Both the position numbers and the translations under genes were made by a program. This document shows, in pieces, positions 17,273-25,274 of a DNA stretch of 64,000 bases. Each line of letters starts with the position of its first letter. The first letter of the stretch is position 1. The stretch is from Lachnoclostridium sp. UBA1175 (GTDB lineage: Bacteria > Bacillota > Clostridia > Lachnospirales > Lachnospiraceae): NCBI GenBank assembly GCA_002311665.1, contig DBYX01000014.1, positions 1-64,000 on the forward strand, in the 5' to 3' direction. The notes under the pieces are model-generated. The model was not told where the DNA came from, did not search any database, and saw only the letters and a program-made list of their open reading frames with translations.

Positions 17273-18698
17273 ACTGAAGAGCAAAATCAGCATGTCTTTT
17301 ACACTGTTCCTCGGAATTGCATTCTGCGGAATAGTTTCGTGTGCCCTTCTTTCTTACATTTTGATCTCTTACAACTCCCGTCACCTGTTTGATTCCAGCA
17401 AAAATCGGCTTGCCGACTATGTGAACGGGCTTTCTTACGATATCGAGCGGACCGGTTTTCCGCTCGGATCCGATACGACCGTATCGGACGATCTGTTTCT
17501 TCTTGCGGAAAATTACAGCGGCCGTGTCATGGTCCTCGACAATTCTCTCCGCGTGATCTTTGATTCATATCGTACCAAGAACGGACTGACCATAGTTGCG
17601 CCTGAAATCCTCGAGGGATGCAGGAACAACACTCATTTTTCATGCGATGAAGAGAAGCAGACGGCTACCTACGTGAAGTTGATCTCTTCGAGAAGCGCCA
17701 ACGGGGAAAATCTTGTCTTTTATATCCGCTATGATGTATCCAACGAGCTGATCCGTTCGCAGACGAGCAGACGTTATATCATGCTGATCGCACTGAGCCT
17801 GTGTATCATCATATTCACATTGGCGATCGTGCTGTCCGTGGCGTTCACGAGGCCTTTGAGGCGCATTACCAGGCAGTTGGAGAGCATTGGCAACGGTAAG
17901 ATAGATGAGCGACTTACCGTACATGCAAACCGCGAAGTATCCGAAATGTCGGACTCTGTGAACCGGATACTGGAGCGCTCGCACGAGATGGAGGAGAACC
18001 GGCAAAATTTTGTATCCGACGTATCGCACGAGCTGAAGACACCGATGACTTCGATGAAGATACTCGCAGATGCACTGCTGATGTCCGGGGAGGAACTTCC
18101 CGATATGGTGCGCGAGTTCCTGACCGATATCAACTCGGAGATCGACCGCGAGAATCATATCATTTCCGACCTGCTCGCTCTGGCGCGAATGGACAGAAAG
18201 ACCGATACGATCCACTACGAGAGAACACACATCAACGAGACTCTTGATGTCATCTTAAACCGCGTGGCACCACTTGCGGAGTCAAAGGAAGTCGAGGTTG
18301 TGTGCGAGAGTTACCGCGATATCTACGCGGAAGTTGATGAACCGAAGATCATCACGGCGATCACGAACCTTGTGGAAAATGCGATCCTTTATAACCGCCC
18401 GAACGGCAGCGTATACGTTACGCTGAACGCCAATATGACATATTTCTTCGTCACGATCCGGGATACCGGCTACGGTATTGCGGAGTCTGAGATCGCGCAC
18501 ATTTTCGAGCGTTTCTACCGCGTCGACAAGGATCGTTCGCGTGAAACCGGAGGAACCGGACTCGGCCTTGCGATCACTAAGGAAGTCGTCAATGCACACG
18601 GAGGTCAGATCAAGGTTTACAGTAAGATCAACGAGGGCACAACATTCAGCGTCCGGATTCCGCTCGCGAAACCGGTGAGAAACGGAGGCAAAGGATGA
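17265..18698 (+). CDS. Membrane sensor histidine kinase
   Basis: A 477-residue kinase partner of the preceding regulator. TM1 is at about 13-35 and TM2 at about 168-190, framing an outside sensor domain of roughly 130 residues; then HAMP (~190-242), HisKA with phospho-acceptor H255 in SDVSHELKTPM, and HATPase_c with the N box (NLVENAILYN), G1 (DTGYGI) and G2 (GGTGLGLAI). The layout resembles WalK/PhoR-like kinases but without a PAS domain. Start overlaps the regulator; the end overlaps the GerMN lipoprotein gene by 4 bases. Confidence 0.93.
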   Translation: MNKLKSKISMSFTLFLGIAFCGIVSCALLSYILISYNSRHLFDSSKNRLADYVNGLSYDIERTGFPLGSDTTVSDDLFLLAENYSGRVMVLDNSLRVIFDSYRTKNGLTIVAPEILEGCRNNTHFSCDEEKQTATYVKLISSRSANGENLVFYIRYDVSNELIRSQTSRRYIMLIALSLCIIIFTLAIVLSVAFTRPLRRITRQLESIGNGKIDERLTVHANREVSEMSDSVNRILERSHEMEENRQNFVSDVSHELKTPMTSMKILADALLMSGEELPDMVREFLTDINSEIDRENHIISDLLALARMDRKTDTIHYERTHINETLDVILNRVAPLAESKEVEVVCESYRDIYAEVDEPKIITAITNLVENAILYNRPNGSVYVTLNANMTYFFVTIRDTGYGIAESEIAHIFERFYRVDKDRSRETGGTGLGLAITKEVVNAHGGQIKVYSKINEGTTFSVRIPLAKPVRNGGKG

Positions 18699-19660
18699 CC
18701 CGAAGATATATTGGAAAAATCGTATCGATCGCCTTGGTGTTTATTCTTGCGATCACGTCACTGTACGGTTGTACGCAGACGACCACGCCCACGCCCTCCG
18801 CGGACGAGCGCTATCCTGTGTTTTACTATGCCCTCAATTCCGATGCAACTTCAATGTTCCGGGTGGAGTATGCTTTTCAGTCCTCCTCAACGGAGGCAAA
18901 GATTGCCGAGCTGGTTCAGCTTCTTATGGTAAATGATAAGGACAACGAACGTTATTCCGTTGTTCCGAAGAATTTGCGGATCGAGGACTGGAGCCTCGAC
19001 GCGGACGGAAATCTTACGGTGTCGTTCAACGGGGAGTATTCGCAGATGAATGCCGCGCGAGAAGCCGTATTGCGCGCCGGTGTCGTCCTCACGCTGACGG
19101 TTGTTCCCGATGTCAAGAGCGTGACATTCAAGGTCAACGGAGAGCCTCTCACGCAGCATCAGGAACCGGTGGGGCCGATGACGGCGACGATGTTTGCCAA
19201 CCGGATCGGAGAACCGACGCAGGTTCTCAATGTGAAACTGTATTTTGTCAACAGCGCGAAGAACGGACTCGTGATGGTAAATCGGATGGTATTTCCCGAT
19301 GATTACGAGCCAATGGAGCGTTATATCGTGGAGTATATGATCGCAGGGCCGACGGAGTCGGAGATCTCAAGCATAAAGAAGAACGATCCGAAGCCGATGG
19401 CAGCGATCCCTTCGAAGACCCGTATCAACAAGGTGATCACGAAGAATACCACTTGCTATGTGGATCTTTCTTCTGAATTCCAGAACAGCGATAAAACGAT
19501 CCCGCCCAAGTTCATCCTCCACTCGCTTGCGGACACATTGATCCGCAATATCGAGTATATCGACGGTGTGGTGTTCACTGTGGACGGCAAGAAATTGAGC
19601 ACATATCGCGGTGAGGAAGTACCTTCTGTGTACCGTTCCGCGGATATGCTGATCCAGTGA
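18695..19660 (+). CDS. GerMN-domain lipoprotein
   Basis: A 321-residue exported lipoprotein. The signal peptide ends in the lipobox LYGC (C26), followed by a Thr/Pro-rich spacer. Two GerMN-like domains follow: one about residues 55-150 (with NLTVSFNGEYSQ) and a second about 175-310 (TCYVDLSSEFQ, SLADTLIRNIEYIDGVVFTVDG). GerMN domains occur in spore germination protein GerM and in actinobacterial LpqB. The 4-base overlap with the kinase gene indicates that it works with the two-component system, perhaps as an outside-surface modulator; this is inference from the MtrAB-LpqB arrangement. Confidence 0.85.
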   Translation: MTRRYIGKIVSIALVFILAITSLYGCTQTTTPTPSADERYPVFYYALNSDATSMFRVEYAFQSSSTEAKIAELVQLLMVNDKDNERYSVVPKNLRIEDWSLDADGNLTVSFNGEYSQMNAAREAVLRAGVVLTLTVVPDVKSVTFKVNGEPLTQHQEPVGPMTATMFANRIGEPTQVLNVKLYFVNSAKNGLVMVNRMVFPDDYEPMERYIVEYMIAGPTESEISSIKKNDPKPMAAIPSKTRINKVITKNTTCYVDLSSEFQNSDKTIPPKFILHSLADTLIRNIEYIDGVVFTVDGKKLSTYRGEEVPSVYRSADMLIQ

Positions 19661-19714
19661 TTTTGGCTGACTTGATCCTGTAATTAAGGACTGTGTCAAT
19701 AATGGAGTAATACT

Positions 19715-21961
19715 ATGAAACGCCCGCTTTTTTGGGCGTCTCTGTGCTCGATCGCCGGCACGCTATGCACGTTCTCCCAAAGCAGAGTGCTTCTTGTGTC
19801 GTCGATCGCGCTTTCCCTTTTGACGGGCGGCATCATTCTTGCCGTCCGGCCCATTCCCCGAATTGCCATAGCTTTGCCGATCGGCTTTGCGTTCGGCGCC
19901 TGTTCATGTGCGGTATATTTTTCTGCAGAACGGGCCTGCGCAGAGGCTTGTTTTGCTGCGCCTTTAATAGAGTGCACCGTAATGGACAAAAAGGAGACAT
20001 CGTTTACGGCTACGCCGGACTTGAAAGAATACCGAAGGTTCCGCATTCTTGTATACTGTGACGAAGACTCCCCCGTGATCGGTGAGAAAATACTTGTGGA
20101 AGGACCGCTTGAGGCTATAGCGAAGGCAACCAACGAAGGGGAGTGGGACGCCTTGACTTACTATCGCTCCAACGGATATATCGGTTCCGCGTACTCCTGG
20201 AAGTCAACCGGGAGGACGGAGCTTTCTTTTAGCGCGCGCATCGCTTATGCTCGGGAACGCATCTCGGAACAGATTGAACTTGTTTATCCGAAGGAGACCG
20301 CGGCGATGGTCAAGGCGGTGTTGTACTGTGAGAAGAGCGATCTGGACAGTGATGTAAAAACACGGTACCGAAGACTTGGAATTGCACATATATTAGCCGT
20401 AAGCGGATTACACATATCGATATTCGGCGGTTTTCTGACCTCTCTTTTTCTTCTTGTGATGCGACGTTCCAGGGCAGAGACCGCTTCCGCTGCAGTTCTC
20501 TTCCTGTATGGAGCGTTGACCGGCTTTCCCGTGTCCTGCACGAGAGCAATCTACGGGTTTCTTCTCTCGGGTATCGGAAGAATGTTCGGACGTACTCCTG
20601 ACAAGCTGACCTGCACGACCGTAACTGCGGCATTGTTTCTTGTGTTTCGTCCTGTATGGATACTGCAGCAGGGATTTATCCTTTCGTTTTACTGCGCATA
20701 TGTATTGTTGTATACGGCTCACAGAAGAGAGGAAAGCAATGACGACAATGTGTCGGTGAAAAGGAAAGTGCTGGAGGCACTCGTAGCCGGCGTTCGCTTT
20801 TCCTTCTTTCTTATGCCTGTTCAGGCGACGATGTTCTACACAGTCTCTCCGATGGCGCCGCTACTCAATGCGCTTGTACTTCCGATGATGGAATTGTTGT
20901 TGCCGGGGGCTGCATTAGCAGTTTCTCTGTCTGCAGTATGGCTTGCGCTTGGAAGGTTGACTGCGGGTGTATCATACTTCGGGTTTCTCATGATAGACAT
21001 CATAACAAAGTGTCTGGATAAGCTTTCCTTTTCGGTGCTCGTCACCGGCAAACCGGGAATCATCAACTATGTGCTATACTTGGTGATCGCCGTAGTGATC
21101 GTGCTTCTCGGAAAGAAAAAGAGAAGAGAAGTATATGCGGTTGCGGCGCTTGCTTTTCTTTGCTTCCTTCCGATTCGCAACCAAAACATGCGGATATTCA
21201 ACCTAAACGTCGGTCAGGGCGACTGTTGCGTGATCATACGCGGAAATGCCTGCGTCGTGATCGATTGCGGCTCTTCCGGTAAGAACAATGTCGGAGAGCG
21301 GATCCTGCGTCCGTTTCTTCATTATCACGGTTTTGAAAAACCTGATCTCGTCTTGCTTTCACACAAGGACAGTGACCATACGAACGGTGTTTCGGATTTG
21401 CTTCGGGGAGAATGGAGCGACGTTTCGGTAGCTCTTCCCGCCACAGAGAGAAACAGTAATTTTGCAAATGGTATGAAGGCAATATACCTTTCGGAAGGGG
21501 CTGCTGTGAAGGTGCCCTGCGGGTTGAGAGCAAGGGAACTGGTTATAACGGTATTACATCCGGAGGTAACATCCGCGGAAGACAATGCAAATGACAACAG
21601 CCTGGTTGTCGCAGTATCAGACGGTGTATACGATGCACTCTTCACCGGGGATTGCGGCGGAGAGGTACTTGCGGATATTGCGAAGCGTCACGGAGATATA
21701 TTGATGAGTTGCGATTATCTGAAAATTGCTCATCACGGTTCGGTCTACTCGGCGGAGCCTTCATTTTACGAAGCAATGCGACTGACGGTTGCGGTTGTGT
21801 CGGCAGGAGTAAACAATTACGGGCATCCTTCCGGGATGACGATCGCGATGGCGAGGGAGGCGGGAGCGGAAGTGTTTGTGACGAAAGAATGCGGACAGGT
21901 GACGACGGAGTTCGGCAATGGGAGGATCAAGGTGAAAACATTTGATTTTTGTGCCGAATGA
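19715..21961 (+). CDS. comEC: DNA uptake channel protein ComEC/Rec2
   Basis: Forms the membrane channel through which single-stranded DNA enters during natural transformation. The 748 residues show an N-terminal pair of membrane helices, an OB-like outside region, the Competence core with many helices (~200-475; TRYRRLGIAHILAVSGLHIS is typical) and a C-terminal metallo-beta-lactamase domain from about 491 (MRIFNLNVGQGDC, LSHKDSDHTNG, IAHHGS) that may degrade the non-transported strand. Together with comEA this suggests DNA uptake ability, though no pilus genes are in the window. RBS GGAG precedes the ATG. Confidence 0.95.
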   Translation: MKRPLFWASLCSIAGTLCTFSQSRVLLVSSIALSLLTGGIILAVRPIPRIAIALPIGFAFGACSCAVYFSAERACAEACFAAPLIECTVMDKKETSFTATPDLKEYRRFRILVYCDEDSPVIGEKILVEGPLEAIAKATNEGEWDALTYYRSNGYIGSAYSWKSTGRTELSFSARIAYARERISEQIELVYPKETAAMVKAVLYCEKSDLDSDVKTRYRRLGIAHILAVSGLHISIFGGFLTSLFLLVMRRSRAETASAAVLFLYGALTGFPVSCTRAIYGFLLSGIGRMFGRTPDKLTCTTVTAALFLVFRPVWILQQGFILSFYCAYVLLYTAHRREESNDDNVSVKRKVLEALVAGVRFSFFLMPVQATMFYTVSPMAPLLNALVLPMMELLLPGAALAVSLSAVWLALGRLTAGVSYFGFLMIDIITKCLDKLSFSVLVTGKPGIINYVLYLVIAVVIVLLGKKKRREVYAVAALAFLCFLPIRNQNMRIFNLNVGQGDCCVIIRGNACVVIDCGSSGKNNVGERILRPFLHYHGFEKPDLVLLSHKDSDHTNGVSDLLRGEWSDVSVALPATERNSNFANGMKAIYLSEGAAVKVPCGLRARELVITVLHPEVTSAEDNANDNSLVVAVSDGVYDALFTGDCGGEVLADIAKRHGDILMSCDYLKIAHHGSVYSAEPSFYEAMRLTVAVVSAGVNNYGHPSGMTIAMAREAGAEVFVTKECGQVTTEFGNGRIKVKTFDFCAE

Positions 21962-21970
21962 TGATAAAAT
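21942..21970 (+). promoter_or_regulatory. Promoter for pssA-psd
   Basis: -35 TTGATT and -10 TAAAAT are 17 bases apart, spanning the last codons of comEC; predicted start near 21977. Confidence 0.55.
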
Positions 21971-22005
21971 TAACGGGAAATAATCTGACGAGGTTGCTGA
22001 TTGAA

Positions 22006-22677
22006 ATGAATGAAATGAGTGAAAAACGTTTTGTAGGTTTTTATAACAAATCCGTGATCCTCACATACTGCGGTCTGATCAGTGCTTTTATCAGCATGTA
22101 TCTTGCGTGGAATGCGGAGGGTTACGACTTCCGCTGGTCGATTTTCTTCCTGATGATCGCGGGCCTTTGCGATATGTTTGACGGAACCGTGGCGCGCAGG
22201 GTCAAGCGTACGGAGCAGGAGAAGAAGTTCGGCATTCAACTGGATTCCCTGTGCGACATCGTTTGCTTCGGTGTCACCCCGGCGACGATCACGTATATGC
22301 TCTATAACGGAAACAGCGCACGCATTTACGGACTGTTCGCCGGTTTCGTGCTCACTCTGTGCGGTCTGATCCGCCTCGCATACTTCAATGTAACCGAGGA
22401 GGAGAGACAGGAGCAGACAAGCGAGAGAAGAGATTATTACCAGGGCTTGCCGATCACGGCTTCCGCCATCGGTGTACCGGTAGCCTATATCGTAGGCAAG
22501 GCGTTCGTGTGGATCAGCCGTCAGACGATCGCGCTTCCGGTGTTCTTCAGCACGTTTATGCTCTTTGTGTCGTTCCTTTACGTGTTTAATTTCCCGGTAA
22601 AAAAACCTCATAAGCGCGGGATGATGATCATGATCGTTTGTTGCCTTGCTTTGTTTGCGGGAGTGTTGCTTGTATGA
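22006..22677 (+). CDS. pssA: CDP-diacylglycerol-serine O-phosphatidyltransferase
   Basis: Makes phosphatidylserine from CDP-diacylglycerol and serine in the membrane. The 223 residues carry the CDP-alcohol transferase signature as DGTVARRVKR...FGIQLDSLCD (DG-x2-AR-x8-G-x3-D-x3-D) near residue 48, and several membrane helices. The start is uncertain: ATG 21958 overlaps the comEC stop, 22006 and 22015 lie after the predicted transcription start. I chose 22006 on weak grounds (GAGG 12 bases upstream). It overlaps psd by 4 bases, so the product passes straight to the decarboxylase. Confidence 0.9.
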   Translation: MNEMSEKRFVGFYNKSVILTYCGLISAFISMYLAWNAEGYDFRWSIFFLMIAGLCDMFDGTVARRVKRTEQEKKFGIQLDSLCDIVCFGVTPATITYMLYNGNSARIYGLFAGFVLTLCGLIRLAYFNVTEEERQEQTSERRDYYQGLPITASAIGVPVAYIVGKAFVWISRQTIALPVFFSTFMLFVSFLYVFNFPVKKPHKRGMMIMIVCCLALFAGVLLV

Positions 22678-23570
22678 CGGAATTGATGAACGAAAATCTG
22701 AGTGAAAGATACTATATTGACCGGGATGGCAGTAAAGTGCCCATCCCGGTTTCCAATAATGCGCTGATCGAGAAGATGTTTTCGCACACTATGACGAGAG
22801 GGATTATGAAGATTGTTTCTGCGCCTTGGTATGCGAATCTGCAGAGAGCGGTTATGAGTTCGTTTCTCTCGTCCTTCTTTATCACCGGTTTTGTGCGCAA
22901 GAACGGCATCTGTCTGAAGGAGTACCGAAAGAAGAAATATACTTCCTTCCACGACTTCTTTAAGCGTGAGATTAAGCCGGAGAGCCGTCCGTTCACGGTC
23001 GACGAGAGTGCATTGCTCTCGCCCTGCGACTGCAAGGCGAGCGTGTATCACATCAGCGACAATTCATGCTTTAACATCAAGGGGGTTCCCTACACGGTGG
23101 AGGAACTTCTGGCGGACGAGCAGGCAGCCGCACCTTACCGTGACGGCTATCTTTTCCTGCTTCGCCTGAGCCTCGACGATTATCATCACTATATGTATCC
23201 GGTGTCCGGCGACAAGAGTGAGGATACGATCATCCCTGGCAAGCTTTACACGGTTCATCCGCTGATCCACAAGTATTGTGCCGTGTATCGGGAAAATGCG
23301 AGACAGTATTGCACGATCCGTACTTTCATGGGGGACAAAGTGCTTGTGATGCAGGTCGGAGCGCTCGGCGTGGGCAAGATCGTCAACGACGAGACAAGCA
23401 GTGCTTCGGTACGCCAGGGCGATGAGCAGGGACATTTCGAGTTCGGCGGCTCCACGATCATCGTGCTGGTTCCCGGACAGAGCTTTGTGCCTGAGCAGAC
23501 GCTTCTTGACAACACGGAAGCGGGATTTGAGACGATCGTCAAGATGGGAGAGCGCATCGGAGGCATTTGA
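22674..23570 (+). CDS. psd: Phosphatidylserine decarboxylase proenzyme
   Basis: Converts phosphatidylserine to phosphatidylethanolamine. The 298-residue precursor cuts itself at a G-S bond to create a pyruvoyl group; the site appears as FGGST with S260, in the place of the classic LGST. DYHHYMYPVSG near residue 180 holds the conserved His residues. The ATG at 22674 overlaps the pssA stop (ATGA). Together with pssA this predicts PE in the membrane. Confidence 0.94.
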   Translation: MTELMNENLSERYYIDRDGSKVPIPVSNNALIEKMFSHTMTRGIMKIVSAPWYANLQRAVMSSFLSSFFITGFVRKNGICLKEYRKKKYTSFHDFFKREIKPESRPFTVDESALLSPCDCKASVYHISDNSCFNIKGVPYTVEELLADEQAAAPYRDGYLFLLRLSLDDYHHYMYPVSGDKSEDTIIPGKLYTVHPLIHKYCAVYRENARQYCTIRTFMGDKVLVMQVGALGVGKIVNDETSSASVRQGDEQGHFEFGGSTIIVLVPGQSFVPEQTLLDNTEAGFETIVKMGERIGGI

Positions 23571-23573
23571 CGT

Positions 23574-24554
23574 ATGAATACGATACGAAGCGATCTGAAA
23601 AACGGTACTCTGCGACGGTTCTATGCGCTGACGGGGACGGAGGATTATCTTCGGAGACTTTACCTCGGCAAATTGTCATCCGCGATCATTCCCGAGGAAA
23701 ATTCGATGAATCTCACGGTGTACGACGGGAACAAAACGGATCCGATCGAGGTCGTCGACGCCGCAATGTCGCCGCCGTTTCTGGGTGAAAGACGTCTTAT
23801 CATCCTTTCCGATACGGGATTTCTGAAGTCCTCGAGCATTATCGCGGACCGCATCGAACAGTTTCCTGAGACAACGTATATGTTGTTTTTCGAGAAAGAT
23901 TGTGATCAGAGAAACAAGCTGTACAAATATATAGAGAAGGAAGGACATGTGGCAGTTTTCGAGGCGATGCGCGAGACGGACACCGTTGCATTCATCGCAA
24001 ACCGCCTGCAGAGGTTCGGAATGCGCATCTCTGACGCGGACGCGAGACTGCTTCTTGAGCAGAGCGGAAACGATCTCACGGGACTTTCCAACGAGATTGA
24101 CAAGATCGCCGCGTATTGTGACGGACGTGATGTCGTGACGGCTTCGGACATCCGCGAGATGACTTCGGTGCTTTCGCAGGGGCAAATGTTCCGCATGATC
24201 GACGCGATCGTCGCGGGCAACCGGAAGCAGGCAATGACATTGTATCGAGAGCTTCTGATGGACCAGACCGCGCCGGTGGCGATACTGCGAAATCTGATCA
24301 ACAATTTCTTCCAGTTCTCAATGGTGATGCGCTTAAGCCGCAAGGGAATATCCGCATACGAGATCGCACAGCAGGCGAAGATCCCTTCGGGAGCGGTGTC
24401 GAGATATCTGAAGGCTGCACGCAACGCTTCGATCGAGCGCGTGACAGCCGCCGTGGAATACGGAAGAGAGCTGGAATCCAAGGTGAAAAACGGCGATCTG
24501 CCGGATCGGATGGCGGTGGAATTGTTTCTGACGCAACAATTTGCTGTGGTTTGA
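23574..24554 (+). CDS. holA: DNA polymerase III, delta subunit
   Basis: Subunit of the clamp loader that opens the beta clamp. The 326 residues match YqeN-type delta proteins: an N-terminal RecA-like fold without a Walker motif (FYALTGTEDYLRRLYL), the clamp-binding region SPPFLGERRLIIL near residue 65 and the C-terminal collar with MAVELFLTQQF. It starts 3 bases after psd. The neighbour rpsT downstream follows the usual Firmicutes order. Confidence 0.93.
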   Translation: MNTIRSDLKNGTLRRFYALTGTEDYLRRLYLGKLSSAIIPEENSMNLTVYDGNKTDPIEVVDAAMSPPFLGERRLIILSDTGFLKSSSIIADRIEQFPETTYMLFFEKDCDQRNKLYKYIEKEGHVAVFEAMRETDTVAFIANRLQRFGMRISDADARLLLEQSGNDLTGLSNEIDKIAAYCDGRDVVTASDIREMTSVLSQGQMFRMIDAIVAGNRKQAMTLYRELLMDQTAPVAILRNLINNFFQFSMVMRLSRKGISAYEIAQQAKIPSGAVSRYLKAARNASIERVTAAVEYGRELESKVKNGDLPDRMAVELFLTQQFAVV

Positions 24555-24575
24555 CGGAATTTTGGATTTTCCCTA

Positions 24576-24604
24576 TTGACAGAGAGGGAAATGTGTAATA
24601 AAAT
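24576..24604 (+). promoter_or_regulatory. Promoter for rpsT
   Basis: Perfect -35 TTGACA and -10 TAAAAT with 17 bases between, giving a leader of about 78 bases before rpsT. Confidence 0.85.
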
Positions 24605-24688
24605 CTGCTCGTATGTGTTCAGAGCGTCCGTGTCCGGATCTGAGCGCAATTTCATGCGAAAACCAGATTATATACGGGAGGTGTGAAA

Positions 24689-24952
24689 ATGGCTAACATC
24701 AAGTCCGCAAAGAAGAGAATTCTTGTGATTGAGACGAAAACCTTGCGCAACAAGATCATTAAGTCGAAGGTCAAGACATTGACGAAGAAAGTGGATGCTG
24801 CCGTGGCTGCCGGTGACAAGACGCTTGCTCAGAACAATCTTACGACGGCGATCGTTGCGATCGACAAGGCTGCTGCGAAGGGCATTTACCATAAAAACAA
24901 TGCTGCGAGAAAAGTCTCCAGACTTCAGCGTGCAGTCAACAAGATGGCTTAA
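24689..24952 (+). CDS. rpsT: 30S ribosomal protein S20
   Basis: Binds 16S rRNA in the body of the small subunit. The 87 residues open MANIKSAKKR and are Lys/Ala-rich, as in the family. The ATG at 24689 follows GGGAGG; an in-frame GTG six bases earlier is not used by homologues. It has its own strong promoter and terminator, so it is a single-gene unit. Confidence 0.97.
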   Translation: MANIKSAKKRILVIETKTLRNKIIKSKVKTLTKKVDAAVAAGDKTLAQNNLTTAIVAIDKAAAKGIYHKNNAARKVSRLQRAVNKMA

Positions 24953-24965
24953 GGTTGAATCTTAC

Positions 24966-24998
24966 AGCGGGACAGAGCAATCTGGCCCGCTTATTTTT
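24966..24998 (+). terminator. Terminator after rpsT
   Basis: AGCGGGaCAGA pairs with TCTGgCCCGCT across a GCAA tetraloop and runs into a T-rich tract. Confidence 0.9.
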
Positions 24999-25043
24999 TC
25001 GTGTTAAGCAAGAGTTGTCCTGCACTGGCTCTGCTCGCAGGTA

Positions 25044-25074
25044 AAAAAACAAAAGCGGCGCAAGAATGCGCCGC
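25044..25074 (-). terminator. Terminator after tRNA-Ser
   Basis: On the minus strand an 8-bp stem (GCGGCGCA/TGCGCCGC) with a 4-base loop is followed by TTTTGTTTTTTT. Confidence 0.9.
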
Positions 25075-25084
25075 AATTATACTA

Positions 25085-25173
25085 CGGAGGAGAAGGGATT
25101 TGAACCCTTGCGCCGGTGTTACCGACCTACTGGTGTTCGAAGCCAGACCCTTCAGCCACTTGGGTACTCCTCC
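25085..25173 (-). tRNA. tRNA-Ser (anticodon CGA)
   Basis: An 89-nt type II tRNA on the minus strand. The 7-bp acceptor stem GGAGGAG/CTCCTCC, the D arm, a long variable arm (GGTCGGTAACACCGGC) and the T arm AAGGGTTCAAATCCCTT all fold. The anticodon loop TTCGAAC gives CGA, reading UCG. The last pair of the anticodon stem (31-39) would be C-A, a mismatch. CCA is not encoded. It fills the place between rpsT and lepA where many Firmicutes have gpr and spoIIP. Confidence 0.93.
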
Positions 25174-25187
25174 AAAGCAACGGTTGC

Positions 25188-25216
25188 ATTATACTATACT
25201 CATCGCGTTTTGACAA
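25188..25216 (-). promoter_or_regulatory. Promoter for tRNA-Ser
   Basis: Minus-strand -35 TTGTCA and perfect -10 TATAAT are 17 bases apart, 14 bases upstream of the tRNA 5' end. The -35 overlaps the candidate lepA -35 on the other strand. Confidence 0.85.
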
Positions 25217-25238
25217 GGGGTAACTTTCGGAATCTATG
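25210..25238 (+). promoter_or_regulatory. Possible promoter for lepA
   Basis: Perfect -35 TTGACA followed 17 bases later by a weak -10 (TCTATG). The -35 shares its bases with the divergent tRNA-Ser promoter. Confidence 0.4.
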
Positions 25239-25274
25239 TGAACGCAGGGATGAGAATTTAATATAAAGGATACA

